A stretch of DNA of 64,000 bases from Bifidobacterium bifidum ATCC 29521 = JCM 1255 = DSM 20456 (GTDB lineage Bacteria; Actinomycetota; Actinomycetes; Actinomycetales; Bifidobacteriaceae). The stretch is from contig NZ_AP012323.1 of NCBI RefSeq assembly GCF_001025135.1, positions 1,860,001 to 1,924,000 of the forward strand. The letters are read 5' to 3'. A model generated the notes under the pieces. It was not told the origin of the DNA, ran no database searches, and worked only from the letters and a program-made list of their open reading frames with translations. The position numbers and the translations under genes are program-made. This document shows, in pieces, positions 32,591 to 41,257 of the stretch; position 1 is the first letter of the stretch; each line of letters opens with the position of its first letter.

Positions 32591-33721
32591 TCACTTGGTC
32601 TTGATGGCCTCGATGGACTTGGTGACCTTCTCGACGATGTTGCTCGGCAGCGGGGCGGAGCCGGCAGCGGAGGAGGCGGTCTTCTGGCCTTCGTCGCTGG
32701 TCACGTAGGTGAGCCAGCTCTTGACGAACTTGGCGGTGTTGGCGTCCTTGTAGGCGGGGCAGGCGATGTCGTAGGAGACCAGCACGATCGGGTAGGCGCC
32801 CTTGGCTTTGGTGGCGTGGTTGATCTTCACGACCACGCGGTTGTCGCCCTTGGCGGATGTGTCGATCTCGGAATCCTCGATGACCTTGGAACCGGCGTCA
32901 GCGGAGATCTCGTTGTAGTTCTCGCCGACCTTGATGGCCGCGGTGCCCAGGTCGCCGACCTGGGAGAAGTCGGCGTAGCCGATGGTGCCGTCGGCCTGCT
33001 TGACGGCGGTGACGACGCCCGAGGTGCCCTTGGCGCTCTGCTGGCCGGGGATGTCAGGCCAGTTCTCGGAGAGCTCATGGGTCCAGGAGTCGGGGGCCTG
33101 GTCCTTGAAGTAGCTCACGAAGTTCTGCGTGGTGCCGGACTTGTCGGAGCGGTGCACGACGGTGATCTGGGTGTCGGGCAAGGTCAGGTCCTTGTTCTGG
33201 TTGGCGATGGCCGGATCGTTCCACTTGACGATCTTGCCGTCGAAGATCTTGGCGGCGGTGTCGGCATCGAGGTTGATGTGCTTGCCGGCGTCGGAAACGC
33301 CCTTCAAGTTGAAGATGATGGCGATCGGGGAGATGTAGACCGGCACGTCGAACGCGGTGGTGCCGTTGGCGCACGCCTTGTCGGAGGACTGGGTGACCTC
33401 GTCATCGGAGAGGGCCTTGTCGGAGCCGGCCCACGCGGTGGCGCCGCTCAGGAAGGTGGTGACGCCCGCGCCGGAACCGGTCGGGTTGTAGGTGACGTTC
33501 GCGCCGGAGTTCGCCGCCATGTAGGCGGAGATCCAGGCTTCCTCGGCCGCCTGCTGGGAGGTGGCACCAGCGCCGGAGAAGCTGCCGGTAATCTTCTCGG
33601 TCGAGGTGGAACCGGAGTTGTTGCCGGCGGACGAAGTGTTGTCGCCACAGGCGGCGAGCGACGCCAGCATCACGATGCCGGAAACCGCCGCGATGGAACG
33701 AACGAAGAGATTCTTACGCAT
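32591..33721 (-). CDS. pstS: Phosphate-binding lipoprotein PstS
   Basis: A 376-residue solute-binding lipoprotein. The signal peptide ends in the lipobox LASLAAC (cysteine near residue 24), and a Ser/Asn/Gly linker follows. The phosphate-binding signature FSGAGATSQQAAEEAW, later HRSDKSGTTQNF, and DIACPAYKD near the end are typical of PstS. The ATG at 33721 has GAGGAAAG upstream; the frame is open to 33763. It heads the pstSCAB operon and lies next to the senX3-regX3 genes that probably control it. Confidence 0.95.
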   Translation of the reverse strand: MRKNLFVRSIAAVSGIVMLASLAACGDNTSSAGNNSGSTSTEKITGSFSGAGATSQQAAEEAWISAYMAANSGANVTYNPTGSGAGVTTFLSGATAWAGSDKALSDDEVTQSSDKACANGTTAFDVPVYISPIAIIFNLKGVSDAGKHINLDADTAAKIFDGKIVKWNDPAIANQNKDLTLPDTQITVVHRSDKSGTTQNFVSYFKDQAPDSWTHELSENWPDIPGQQSAKGTSGVVTAVKQADGTIGYADFSQVGDLGTAAIKVGENYNEISADAGSKVIEDSEIDTSAKGDNRVVVKINHATKAKGAYPIVLVSYDIACPAYKDANTAKFVKSWLTYVTSDEGQKTASSAAGSAPLPSNIVEKVTKSIEAIKTK

Positions 33722-33820
33722 TGTTTCTTTCCTCTTATCAACTGTCATAGCGGCTCGTGTCATACGATTCAGAGCCGATTCCTTTTCATGACAGTTACTA
33801 GCCTATGGGCTGTTCGAGGG

Positions 33821-33855
33821 GTCGGAAGACAAAATCGGTAAACAGAAGATGAATA
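33821..33855 (-). promoter_or_regulatory. Possible RegX3/PhoP-type PHO box upstream of pstS
   Basis: On the minus strand TTCATC, TTTACC and TTGTCT recur at 11-base spacing about 100-135 bases upstream of the pstS start. Direct repeats with an 11-base period resembling GTTCACC are the form of actinobacterial PHO boxes. The match is weak. Confidence 0.35.
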
Positions 33856-33906
33856 GTTGCCGACCTTGCCACGTAGTTGGAATGCGCGGTTTGCGGGATA
33901 TGGTTC

Positions 33907-33938
33907 GGCCCGCCTGCACCGGGTGGTTCAGGCGGGCC
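33907..33938 (-). terminator. Terminator of regX3
   Basis: GGCCCGCCTG and CAGGCGGGCC form a perfect 10-bp stem with a 12-base loop 30 bases past the regX3 stop. It separates the regulator genes from pstS. Confidence 0.8.
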
Positions 33939-33967
33939 GAGGGCGCTTTATACCGGGTGCGGGCCGG

Positions 33968-34672
33968 TCACTGCTGCGGGCTGTCGATCTTGTAGCCGAG
34001 GCCGCGCACGGTGGTCAGGTACTGGAGATGGGCCGGATCCTCCTCGATCTTGGAGCGCACGCGCTTGACGTGCACGTCGAGGGTCTTCGTGTCGCCGACG
34101 TAATCGGAGCCCCAGATGCGGTCGATGAGCTGGTGTCGGGTCATCACGCGCCCCTTGTTCTGCATGAGGTATTCGAGCAGTTCGAATTCCTTGAGCGGGA
34201 AGAACACGCTTTCGCCGCGCACGGTGACCTGATGCTGGCCAACCTGCATGGAGATGTCGCCGCACACCAGCGGGATGTCGTCGTCGACCACACCGCTGGC
34301 CTCGACCGCGCCCTGATTGCGCCGCAGGACCGCGCGGATGCGCGCGAGCAGCTCGCGGAACGAGTAGGGCTTGGTCACGTAATCGTCCGCGCCGATCTCC
34401 AGACCGACGACTTTGTCGATCTCGGCGCTTTTGGCGGTGAGCATGATGATCGGCACGCGGCTCTGCTCGCGGATGCGCCGGCACAGGGCCGTGCCGTCGA
34501 TGCCCGGCAGCATCAGGTCGAGCAGCACCAGGTCGATGCCGCCCTTGGTGAACAGCTCCAGGCCCTCCTCACCGCTGGCTGCGGCGGAGACGTCGTAGCC
34601 CTCGCGCGTCAGCTGGTACACCAAGGGCTCACGATATGATTCCTCGTCTTCCACGATGAGAATGCGTGTCAT
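33968..34672 (-). CDS. regX3: OmpR-family response regulator, RegX3/PhoP type
   Basis: A 234-residue regulator: receiver domain (residues 1-115) with acidic pocket EDE near residue 8, phospho-acceptor Asp52 in LLDLMLPG, and the conserved Lys in DDYVTKPYS; then a winged-helix DNA-binding domain (about 130-234) with KEFELLEYLMQNKGRVMTR and HVKRVRSKIEEDP. It lies downstream of the histidine kinase gene and upstream of pstSCAB, all on one strand, so control of phosphate uptake is the natural reading. Direct proof of the regulon is not in the sequence. Confidence 0.88.
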   Translation of the reverse strand: MTRILIVEDEESYREPLVYQLTREGYDVSAAASGEEGLELFTKGGIDLVLLDLMLPGIDGTALCRRIREQSRVPIIMLTAKSAEIDKVVGLEIGADDYVTKPYSFRELLARIRAVLRRNQGAVEASGVVDDDIPLVCGDISMQVGQHQVTVRGESVFFPLKEFELLEYLMQNKGRVMTRHQLIDRIWGSDYVGDTKTLDVHVKRVRSKIEEDPAHLQYLTTVRGLGYKIDSPQQ

Positions 34673-34824
34673 GTTTACCTTTCACACATACTGTGTTCAA
34701 TGTCCGTACCGTCACCATCGTAGCGTGTTCCGGCACCGCCCGCATTCGGCTCCGAAGACTACGTTGCTTTTCCGCGGGTTTCACGATGGGTGGCCGACGC
34801 GCCGGGGAGACCGTGGCGGCGGGT

Positions 34825-36180
34825 CTACTCCTGCGTCGCGGCGTCGCCGCCTCCCGGCGCGCCGACGGTCTCGCCGGGCGCTTCGCCGTCATCCGCCCGC
34901 TCGCCGTCATCGTCATCCGGTTCGGGGGCGACCGGCAGCTCGATGGTGAACGTGGAGCCTTCGCCCTCGCGCGACCATACGGAGATCGTACCGCCGCACT
35001 CCTGCACGCAATGCTTGGTGATGGCCAGGCCAAGCCCCGAGCCGCCCGTGGCCCGCGACCGCGCCGGATCGACCCGGTAGAACCGTTCGAATACGCGGTC
35101 CAGCGACGCCGAGGGGATGCCGATGCCCTGGTCGATCACGCGAATCGTCATGGAGCTTGGGTCCTTGCACAGCGAGACGCTCACGCTGACCGTCGTGTAT
35201 TCGGGCGAGTAGCGGATGGCGTTTTCGACGAGGTTCTTCACGGCCATGGTGAGGGTCTCCCGGTCGACCATGATGGCGATGTCGCGCTGCGCCTCGTCGT
35301 CCGCGGCGGCGTCAGCGTCGACCGGCGCCTGCTCGCCGCGCAGCGACAGCCGTATGGCGATGTGCTTCGCACCGGCCTGCACCAGGTTCTCGCCGACGGC
35401 CGCGCGCACCACCGACATGGCGGATATGCGCTGCGCCTTGAGCATCGCCGGCGCGTCCTGCGCGCGCTGCAGTTCGATCAGGTGGGTCACCAGTTCGGTC
35501 AGCCGCGCGGACTCCTTGGTGATGCGGCCGGCGAAATACCGCACGGCGCCAGGGTCATCCGCCGCGTCGGAGACGGTTTCGGCGAGCAGCGAGATCGCGC
35601 CTGCGGGGGTCTTCAGCTCGTGGGAGACATTGGTGACGAAGTCGCGGCGCATCCGCTCGAACCGACGCTGCTCGGTCACGTCGTTGATGAACACCGCGTA
35701 CAGACCGTCGCAGATATGGCCGACGCGTACGCGCAGGTAGCTGTCGGAGGGCGCAGAGCTGCCGGCGGTGACACCTCGTCCGGAAATCGCGCTCGACATG
35801 CGGGTCAGGTCGAGCGAGACGCACATCTCGCGTTCCCGCACGCCCCCGTTCTCCACCACGACGTGCAGGATGTCGAGGATCTCGTCCTTGACGATCCAGC
35901 CGTTCTCGATGACATCGACGTTCACCTGGCTTTTGCTGGAGCACCGCACGGAACCGTTGCCGTCGCAGACGATCACCTCGGACGGCATGACGTCGATGAG
36001 CCCCTGTTCCGCCTCGCGCACCGGCACGTCGGTGCCGAACAGCGAGCCGGAATCGCTCCCCTGTCCCGCCAGCGTGTCGCGTTCGCCGGACTCGCGCCCC
36101 AGCGCGTACGACCTCGATACGGCAATCACCAACACGATAATCGTCACCAGCACCGCCAACGCCACATGCACCCATGTCAT
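34825..36180 (-). CDS. senX3: Sensor histidine kinase, SenX3/PhoR type
   Basis: A 451-residue kinase with one N-terminal membrane helix (VHVALAVLVTIIVLVIAV, residues 4-21), a PAS-like sensor region (about 50-190), a HisKA domain with the phospho-accepting His in FVTNVSHELKTPAGA, and a HATPase domain with NLVENAIRYS, DQGIGIPSASLDRVFERFYR and GGSGLGLAITKH. The single helix and PAS domain are typical of SenX3. The ATG at 36180 is taken as start although its purine-rich ribosome site is far (about 17 bases); the frame extends upstream. The C-terminal 30 residues are acidic and variable. It is 152 bases upstream of regX3. Confidence 0.88.
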   Translation of the reverse strand: MTWVHVALAVLVTIIVLVIAVSRSYALGRESGERDTLAGQGSDSGSLFGTDVPVREAEQGLIDVMPSEVIVCDGNGSVRCSSKSQVNVDVIENGWIVKDEILDILHVVVENGGVREREMCVSLDLTRMSSAISGRGVTAGSSAPSDSYLRVRVGHICDGLYAVFINDVTEQRRFERMRRDFVTNVSHELKTPAGAISLLAETVSDAADDPGAVRYFAGRITKESARLTELVTHLIELQRAQDAPAMLKAQRISAMSVVRAAVGENLVQAGAKHIAIRLSLRGEQAPVDADAAADDEAQRDIAIMVDRETLTMAVKNLVENAIRYSPEYTTVSVSVSLCKDPSSMTIRVIDQGIGIPSASLDRVFERFYRVDPARSRATGGSGLGLAITKHCVQECGGTISVWSREGEGSTFTIELPVAPEPDDDDGERADDGEAPGETVGAPGGGDAATQE

Positions 36181-36368
36181 CGGACCCGTCCCGCCTTTCC
36201 TCGGCCCTGCACCGCTCTCATCCACCCGCACCGATGATGCGGATGCGGATGGTTTCAGCGTAACGGCTCCGCACGTCCCGCCGCCAGCGCGACTACGTAA
36301 GTTTGCCAGTTGTTCAACTTGCCGTGTCCTTCCGCGGCACAGCCCGTCGGAGCGAGCCGCGCACGGCG

Positions 36369-37076
36369 TCACATGCGCCGCAGGATGTCGAGCACGATGC
36401 GGGCCGCGGTATCCGCGTATTCGGAGATGTCGAAGCCCTTGAACTCCTCGTAGTCGGTGTCGGCGTTGTCGCTCAGCGCGCGGATCACCAGCGCGGGTAC
36501 TTCGTTTCGGGCGGCGACGTGCGCCACGGATGCGCCTTCCATCTCGACGGCGTCGGCGCCGGTGTCGTGGATGACCTTGGCGATCTGCGCCGGCGTATCG
36601 ACGAAGTAGTTGCCGGACGCGATGATGCCGATGATGTGCGTGACGCCCATGGCCGCGAGCGCCTGGTCGGCGAGGGACAGCAGACGGTCGTCGGAGTGGA
36701 ATTCCTCGACGGGCTGCTGCTCGGTGCCGGGCTTCCATTGGCCGACGAGTCGCATGTCGGTGTCGAGGTAGCGCAGTGTGCCGCCGAGCACCACGTCGTT
36801 GATGTGCAGGTTCCGGTTGAGGTTGCCGGCGATGCCGGAGAAGATCACCGCGTCGGGATGGTATGCGTCGATCAGGTGCTGGGTGGTGGCGGCGGCGTTG
36901 ACCAGTCCCATGCCGCCGACGGTCGCGACGGCGGTGACGGTGCCTCCGTCGTTGGTTCCCAGCGTGCCGCGCGTCACGTCGAGGCCGGCTTGGCGGTCGT
37001 GGGTGACGTCGTTCAGTGATGCGGCGATGAGTGCGACTTCGTCGTCCAATGCGCCGATGATGGCGATGGTGGTCAT
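36369..37076 (-). CDS. mtnN: 5'-methylthioadenosine/S-adenosylhomocysteine nucleosidase
   Basis: A 235-residue enzyme that cleaves MTA and SAH to adenine and the thioribose or ribosyl product, clearing by-products of methylation. It begins MTTIAIIGALDDEVALI with an acidic residue in the general-acid position, and carries AVIFSGIAGN, DAVEMEGASVAHVA (purine and ribose contacts) and VIRALSDNAD with the catalytic Asp. GGAAAGGA precedes the ATG. It sits 47 bases downstream of aroG on the same strand and may share its transcript. Confidence 0.93.
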   Translation of the reverse strand: MTTIAIIGALDDEVALIAASLNDVTHDRQAGLDVTRGTLGTNDGGTVTAVATVGGMGLVNAAATTQHLIDAYHPDAVIFSGIAGNLNRNLHINDVVLGGTLRYLDTDMRLVGQWKPGTEQQPVEEFHSDDRLLSLADQALAAMGVTHIIGIIASGNYFVDTPAQIAKVIHDTGADAVEMEGASVAHVAARNEVPALVIRALSDNADTDYEEFKGFDISEYADTAARIVLDILRRM

Positions 37077-37123
37077 GGGAATCCTTTCCGTGTGGTTGTT
37101 CGTGAAGAGTGATGGACGCCGTT

Positions 37124-38362
37124 TCAGCGCCAGCGCCGGGCGGACACCGCGTCGGCGAGCTCGTGCAGCAGCCGTTCCGTCTCGTCCCAGCCGATGCAGC
37201 GGTCGGTGATCGACTTGCCGTAGACCAGTTGGTCGAGCGGGGCCGCCGGCTGGTTGCCGCTTTCGATGAAGCTTTCCATCATGATGCCGGTGATGCCTTC
37301 CTCGCCATCGGCTATGCGCCGGGCGATGTCTCGCACGACCTCTGCCTGCCGGTGCTCGTCCTTGCCGGAGTTGCCGTGCGAGCAGTCGATGATGAGCCCG
37401 TGGGTGGCGGCAGATTCTGCCGGCATCATCGCGCGCACGTCGTCCATCGCACGGCGCACGGATGCGGTGTCGTAGTTCGGCCCGTGGATCGAGCCGCGCA
37501 GCACCACGTGGCAGTCCGGGTTGCCGAGCGTCTCCACCGCGCAGGCCCGGCCCATGTGGTCGATGCCGAAGAACGTGTGCTGCTGCGCGGAGGCGTAGCA
37601 GCCGTTGACGGCGGCCTTGACGGACCCGTCGGTCGCGTTCTTGAATCCGATCGGCATCGACATGCCGCTGGCGAGCTGGCGGTGGACCTGCGATTCGGTG
37701 TTGCGGGCGCCGATCGCGCCCCAGCTGACCGCGTCGGAGATGAACTGGGGGCTGGTGGGCTCCAGGAATTCCGTGGCGGCGGCGAGTCCTTCGCCCAGCA
37801 CGCCGATCAGCGTCTTGCGCGCGAGCAGCAGGCCCTTGCGGATGTTGTGGCTGCCGTCGATGTCGGGGTCGTTGATCAGCCCCTTCCAGCCAACCGTCGT
37901 TCGCGGCTTCTCGAAGTACACGCGCATCACGATGAGCAGTTCGCCTTCGGTCTCCTTCATCACCTTCGACAGCCGGTGCGCGTAGTCGAGCGCGGCGTTC
38001 GGGTCGTGCACCGAGCAGGGGCCGACGATGACGAGCAGACGGTCGTCCTGCCCATACAGGCAGGCGCGTATCTCGTCGCGCGAGTAGGCGACGATCTCCT
38101 GCGCGGCGGAGTCAAGAGGCAGTTCCGCCAACACCTGGGCCGGGGTGGGCAGCGGTTCGAGCTCCAGCACACGGCGGTTGATGATACGGCTGACGCCCAC
38201 CTGATCCTCCCAGCGCGGCACGCCCGTGGCGAGCAGCGGGTTCTTGCCCTCGTCCATGGCCTGCCGGATGGCCCGCAGCTCCTCCGGCGTGTTCAGCGGC
38301 TTCGGGCCGGCGTGACGCGGCGTGCCCTGCGGCGTACGCTCTCCCATGTTCTGCTGCTGCAT
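37124..38362 (-). CDS. aroG: DAHP synthase, type I (AroG-like), paralogue 1
   Basis: This 412-residue enzyme condenses phosphoenolpyruvate and erythrose 4-phosphate to DAHP, opening the shikimate pathway. Motifs are LLVIVGPCSVHDP, RVYFEKPRTTVGWKGLINDP, GAIGARNTESQVHRQLASG, GFKNATDGS and DCSHGNSGKD, which cover the metal and PEP sites. The ATG at 38362 has AAGGAGA 9 bases upstream. The frame stays open upstream to 38701, including another ATG with a strong ribosome site at 38641 (see separate entry). It has an N-terminal extension of about 30 residues relative to the second copy at 41258. Feedback specificity (Phe, Tyr or Trp) cannot be read here. Confidence 0.94.
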   Translation of the reverse strand: MQQQNMGERTPQGTPRHAGPKPLNTPEELRAIRQAMDEGKNPLLATGVPRWEDQVGVSRIINRRVLELEPLPTPAQVLAELPLDSAAQEIVAYSRDEIRACLYGQDDRLLVIVGPCSVHDPNAALDYAHRLSKVMKETEGELLIVMRVYFEKPRTTVGWKGLINDPDIDGSHNIRKGLLLARKTLIGVLGEGLAAATEFLEPTSPQFISDAVSWGAIGARNTESQVHRQLASGMSMPIGFKNATDGSVKAAVNGCYASAQQHTFFGIDHMGRACAVETLGNPDCHVVLRGSIHGPNYDTASVRRAMDDVRAMMPAESAATHGLIIDCSHGNSGKDEHRQAEVVRDIARRIADGEEGITGIMMESFIESGNQPAAPLDQLVYGKSITDRCIGWDETERLLHELADAVSARRWR

Positions 38363-38467
38363 GACGTGATGTCTCCTTGCCTTGTTCTCTCCCCCAAGGA
38401 TAAGGCACGGCCCTGTACTTGGCCATACACGGGCCGCGCCAGCCCGTATCCGCCGCGCATGACGAAC

Positions 38468-38501
38468 GTCCCCATGCCCCGCGTCGAACGGGCACGGGGA
38501 C
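38468..38501 (-). terminator. Hairpin upstream of aroG
   Basis: GTCCCCATGCCC and GGGCACGGGGAC pair except for one central A/C mismatch. It lies about 105 bases before the aroG start and could be a terminator or attenuator. No T run follows. Confidence 0.5.
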
Positions 38502-38503
38502 AT

Positions 38504-38641
38504 TACGATGTTCTGGAGCGCTGCCGTCTCGCCGGCCGCGGCGTCCTTGTAGTCGCCGGCCGCGATCGCGACCACCGGCAACACCGCCAGGATCGTCTTC
38601 CAGGGAGTTTTGCGCCCTGAGTGCCGTGCCGATTCCGCCAT
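38504..38641 (-). other. Orphan translation start with a membrane-like peptide, upstream of aroG
   Basis: The ATG at 38641 has a near-perfect AAGGAGG 8 bases upstream and opens MAESARHSGRKTPWKTILAV followed by LPVVAIAAGDYKD, a basic N-terminus and a short hydrophobic stretch. The frame has no stop and runs on in register into aroG, but the sequence between residues 45 and 93 does not look coding and crosses the 38468-38501 hairpin. It may be a small membrane peptide that lost its stop, a leader peptide, or the start of a longer aroG product. Confidence 0.35.
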
Positions 38642-38893
38642 CACGCGCCCTCCTTCACCGACGCGAACAACGTCACGCCTTCGCCCACAGTTGCCGTGCA
38701 TTCATCATGATGAGCCATGCCCTTTCAGTCTTCTTTGACTTGCGCCACGCTGCGGTCGCGCACTAATACCCCCCTGCCCGCGCTGGCACCTATGCCAACA
38801 CGCGCCGGTATCCGCGGTGTTTCTTGAAGGAGAGGAACCACCGCTTGAACTCTTATGCGAGCCTAACATGAAACGGGAAAAAAACGGGGGCAC
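38642..38893. other. Spacer with no recognisable gene
   Basis: About 250 bases between the orphan start and the arsR promoter. The open frames here have random-looking composition. The promoter of the leftward aroG unit should be in this stretch. Confidence 0.4.
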
Positions 38894-38930
38894 TTGATTT
38901 ATACAAGAGTTGTTGTACAATATTTCTTGT
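38894..38930 (+). promoter_or_regulatory. arsR promoter with overlapping palindromic operator
   Basis: TTGATT (38894-38899) and TACAAT (38916-38921) at 16-base spacing form a plausible -35/-10 pair. The palindrome TTGTACAA (38913-38920) covers the -10, and flanking ACAAG (38903-38907) and CTTGT (38926-38930) are symmetrical around it. This fits an operator for self-repression by the ArsR-type protein. Confidence 0.55.
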
Positions 38931-39004
38931 CAATTGGATATCGCTTCATAACATGAGCGCAGCATCACACGCGACAGGTGTCATGAGGCACGGAAGGAAC
39001 GGAC

Positions 39005-39610
39005 ATGGCACAGGCTTCCGACACGGCGCAACCGCAGACGCCGCCCCGCCGCGACAACCCCGCGACAGTCACCGACACGAACCGCCTGAAGGCGCTGTCG
39101 CACCCCACACGACTGCGCATACTGACCGTGATGAGCGACACCGAACCCGTCACGGTCGGCCAGATCGCCGAACAGCTCGGAGAATCGGCCGGAACGGTCA
39201 GCTATCACCTGAAACAGCTCGAAAAGGCCGGATTCGTCACGCAAACGCCATCACCCGACGGAGACAACCGCAGAAGCTGCTGGCTGGCCGCCCAACGCAG
39301 ACTGGAAATCAACGCGGACGCGGCCGTCGATTCGGCAATGGCGACGACAATGGATCAGGTCAGCTCCACGCTTCGGCAAGAGGCATGGCAGCGATACAGG
39401 TCGGCCTCTGACAACCTGCCCAAACAGTGGACGGACCCAACGGTGACGAGCAGCAGCGTGCTGCGGCTGACAAGCGAGGAATACGCGCGCATGTCACAGG
39501 AGTTGCGCGAGCTCTTCAACACATGGACATCACGCGACCTCGCACACGAGGAAGGGGACGGCTCGCAACCCGTCATGCTCAACATCGACGCCTTCAGATG
39601 GCTGCCATAA
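39005..39610 (+). CDS. ArsR-type winged-helix transcription regulator
   Basis: A 201-residue regulator. Residues 23-85 form the ArsR HTH: NRLKALSHPTRLRILTVMSD, then VTVGQIAEQLGESAGTVSYH and LKQLEKAGFV. The C-terminal half is helical with no metal-binding CxC motif, so it is not an arsenic sensor by sequence; a transporter repressor of the PadR/ArsR style is likelier. AAGGAACGGAC precedes the ATG. It is followed after 121 bases by an MFS transporter gene on the same strand, its probable target, and its promoter carries a palindrome. Confidence 0.85.
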   Translation: MAQASDTAQPQTPPRRDNPATVTDTNRLKALSHPTRLRILTVMSDTEPVTVGQIAEQLGESAGTVSYHLKQLEKAGFVTQTPSPDGDNRRSCWLAAQRRLEINADAAVDSAMATTMDQVSSTLRQEAWQRYRSASDNLPKQWTDPTVTSSSVLRLTSEEYARMSQELRELFNTWTSRDLAHEEGDGSQPVMLNIDAFRWLP

Positions 39611-39731
39611 CGGCGGCCTGACATACCCTCTCACCCCACGCCCTGCGCCCACAATGCAATGGGCGAGCGCAAGCATACGCAATTTCACCCCTCGACGCAC
39701 AACACCCCTCAACTTATTCAAAGGAAACATC

Positions 39732-41114
39732 ATGCCCGAATCATCGCAGGCGCAAACCGCGCCACACCGCGAACGCACTTCCCCGCAACGCAGTGAATCG
39801 CTGTGGGGCAACCCCACATATCGTCAATGGTTCACTGCAGACACCGCCTCGACGATCGGAGCCGCGATGAGAGGCTTCGCGATCTCGCTGATCGCCTTCT
39901 CGCTCACCCAATCGGTGGTGCTCGCCGGATGGCTCGCCACGTTCAGCCAAATTGCCACGCATGTCAGCGACGTGTTCGGCGGCACGGTCGTGGACCGGCA
40001 CAACCGCAAAGGGCTCATCATCGCCAACGCCGTGTTCGGCACGCTGCTGTGGGGAACGGTGTTCGTGCTGATCGCCCTGCATGCGATCGCATTCCCGATA
40101 TTCGCCATCGTGACGGTCGCGGCGTCAGCGGTCAACGGACTACTCGCCAACGCGACCAACGCGATGCTGCGCACGATCATACCGACCCGCGAATATCCGA
40201 AGGCGCAAAGCCTCAATCAGGGGCGCGATTCCGTGGTCAGCATCGCGGGATCCCCGCTCGGCGGTGTGCTGTACGCGGTCGCGCCGTGGCTGCCGTTCGC
40301 GGTCGCCTCGCTGATGTACGCGATCAGCGGTGTCAGTGCCGCCCAGCTGCGCGTCGACGAACATGTCCGCGACATGGTGACGACAGATCGCAAGAGCAAG
40401 CGCCCCGACACCGCGTCGCAAGCGGACTGCACGTCCGATGCCGCCGTCGCGCCCGACGCCGATGCGACAGCAGAGTCGGCGCACACCTCGTTCTTCGAGG
40501 ATTTCATCGAAGGATGGCGCTGGACGCTGCGCAGGCACACGCTGCTGGCGATCTGCGTAATCGCCGCGCTGGTGAATTTCGGGCTCAACGGCGTGTTCGC
40601 CGCGGTGAACCTGCAACTGGTGAGCACCCACGTGGACTCCGTGCGACTCGGTTTCGTCAACACCGTCATGGGAGTCGGCATGCTGATCGGCGCGGTGATC
40701 GCCGCACGGGTATGCGAGCGAGTGCACATGGGCACCGGTCTGGTCGTCCTGTCGGTGACGTCGCTGCTGACATTGCTGCCGATGCTGTTCAGCAACGATT
40801 ACCTGGTGATACTGGCGTCATCGCTGATCGTCGGGCTGCCCATCCCCACCATCAACTCGCTGCTGATGGGATTCGTGTTTGCCAAAGTGCCGAGCGAGAT
40901 GCAGGGACGTGTCGAGTCGGCGAGCGGCATGCTGTCGATGATACCCACGCTGTTCTGCTCAGCGCTCGCCGGCTCCCTGCTGCCACGCATCGGGTTCGGC
41001 GCCACGATTGGCCTGTTCCTGGCCGTGCTTGCGGTCAATGTGGTCATCGCGCTGCTGATGCCGTCGATCCGCTCGCTCCCCGCCGCCGACCACTGGGACG
41101 ACGCGTCGCTGTGA
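39732..41114 (+). CDS. MFS transporter, probable drug/metabolite exporter
   Basis: A 460-residue major facilitator with about 12 hydrophobic segments. It begins MPESSQAQTAPHRERTSPQR, then ADTASTIGAAMRGFAISLIA (TM1) and GGTVVDRHNRKGLIIANAVF with the loop 2-3 motif. A charged central loop (about residues 215-265, TTDRKSKRPDTASQADCTSD) splits the two halves. It resembles the MFS_3/enterobactin-exporter-like group, whose substrates vary. AAAGGAAAC lies before the ATG at 39732. It forms an operon-like pair with the upstream ArsR gene and is closed by a terminator. Confidence 0.85.
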   Translation: MPESSQAQTAPHRERTSPQRSESLWGNPTYRQWFTADTASTIGAAMRGFAISLIAFSLTQSVVLAGWLATFSQIATHVSDVFGGTVVDRHNRKGLIIANAVFGTLLWGTVFVLIALHAIAFPIFAIVTVAASAVNGLLANATNAMLRTIIPTREYPKAQSLNQGRDSVVSIAGSPLGGVLYAVAPWLPFAVASLMYAISGVSAAQLRVDEHVRDMVTTDRKSKRPDTASQADCTSDAAVAPDADATAESAHTSFFEDFIEGWRWTLRRHTLLAICVIAALVNFGLNGVFAAVNLQLVSTHVDSVRLGFVNTVMGVGMLIGAVIAARVCERVHMGTGLVVLSVTSLLTLLPMLFSNDYLVILASSLIVGLPIPTINSLLMGFVFAKVPSEMQGRVESASGMLSMIPTLFCSALAGSLLPRIGFGATIGLFLAVLAVNVVIALLMPSIRSLPAADHWDDASL

Positions 41115-41150
41115 CGATGCATCACTGAAGCAGCGCCAATGCAAAAAAAC

Positions 41151-41192
41151 GGTTCGGCGCGGCCTCTCGAACAGACAAGGCCACGCCGAACC
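41151..41192. terminator. Bidirectional terminator between MFS and second DAHP synthase genes
   Basis: GGTTCGGCGCGGCCT pairs with AGGCCACGCCGAACC (one mismatch). An A7 run lies before it, giving a T run for the leftward transcript of the DAHP synthase gene. Confidence 0.85.
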
Positions 41193-41257
41193 TACGTATA
41201 TGCTAACAGCCATGTATTGTGGCATGCCCCACCTAGCGGCCTAGGCCGGGCACCGGA

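Noticed and set aside
38705-38920. 71-codon minus-strand frame upstream of the aroG region
   Set aside because: Cys/Ser/Arg-rich, no ribosome site, and it overlaps the arsR promoter.
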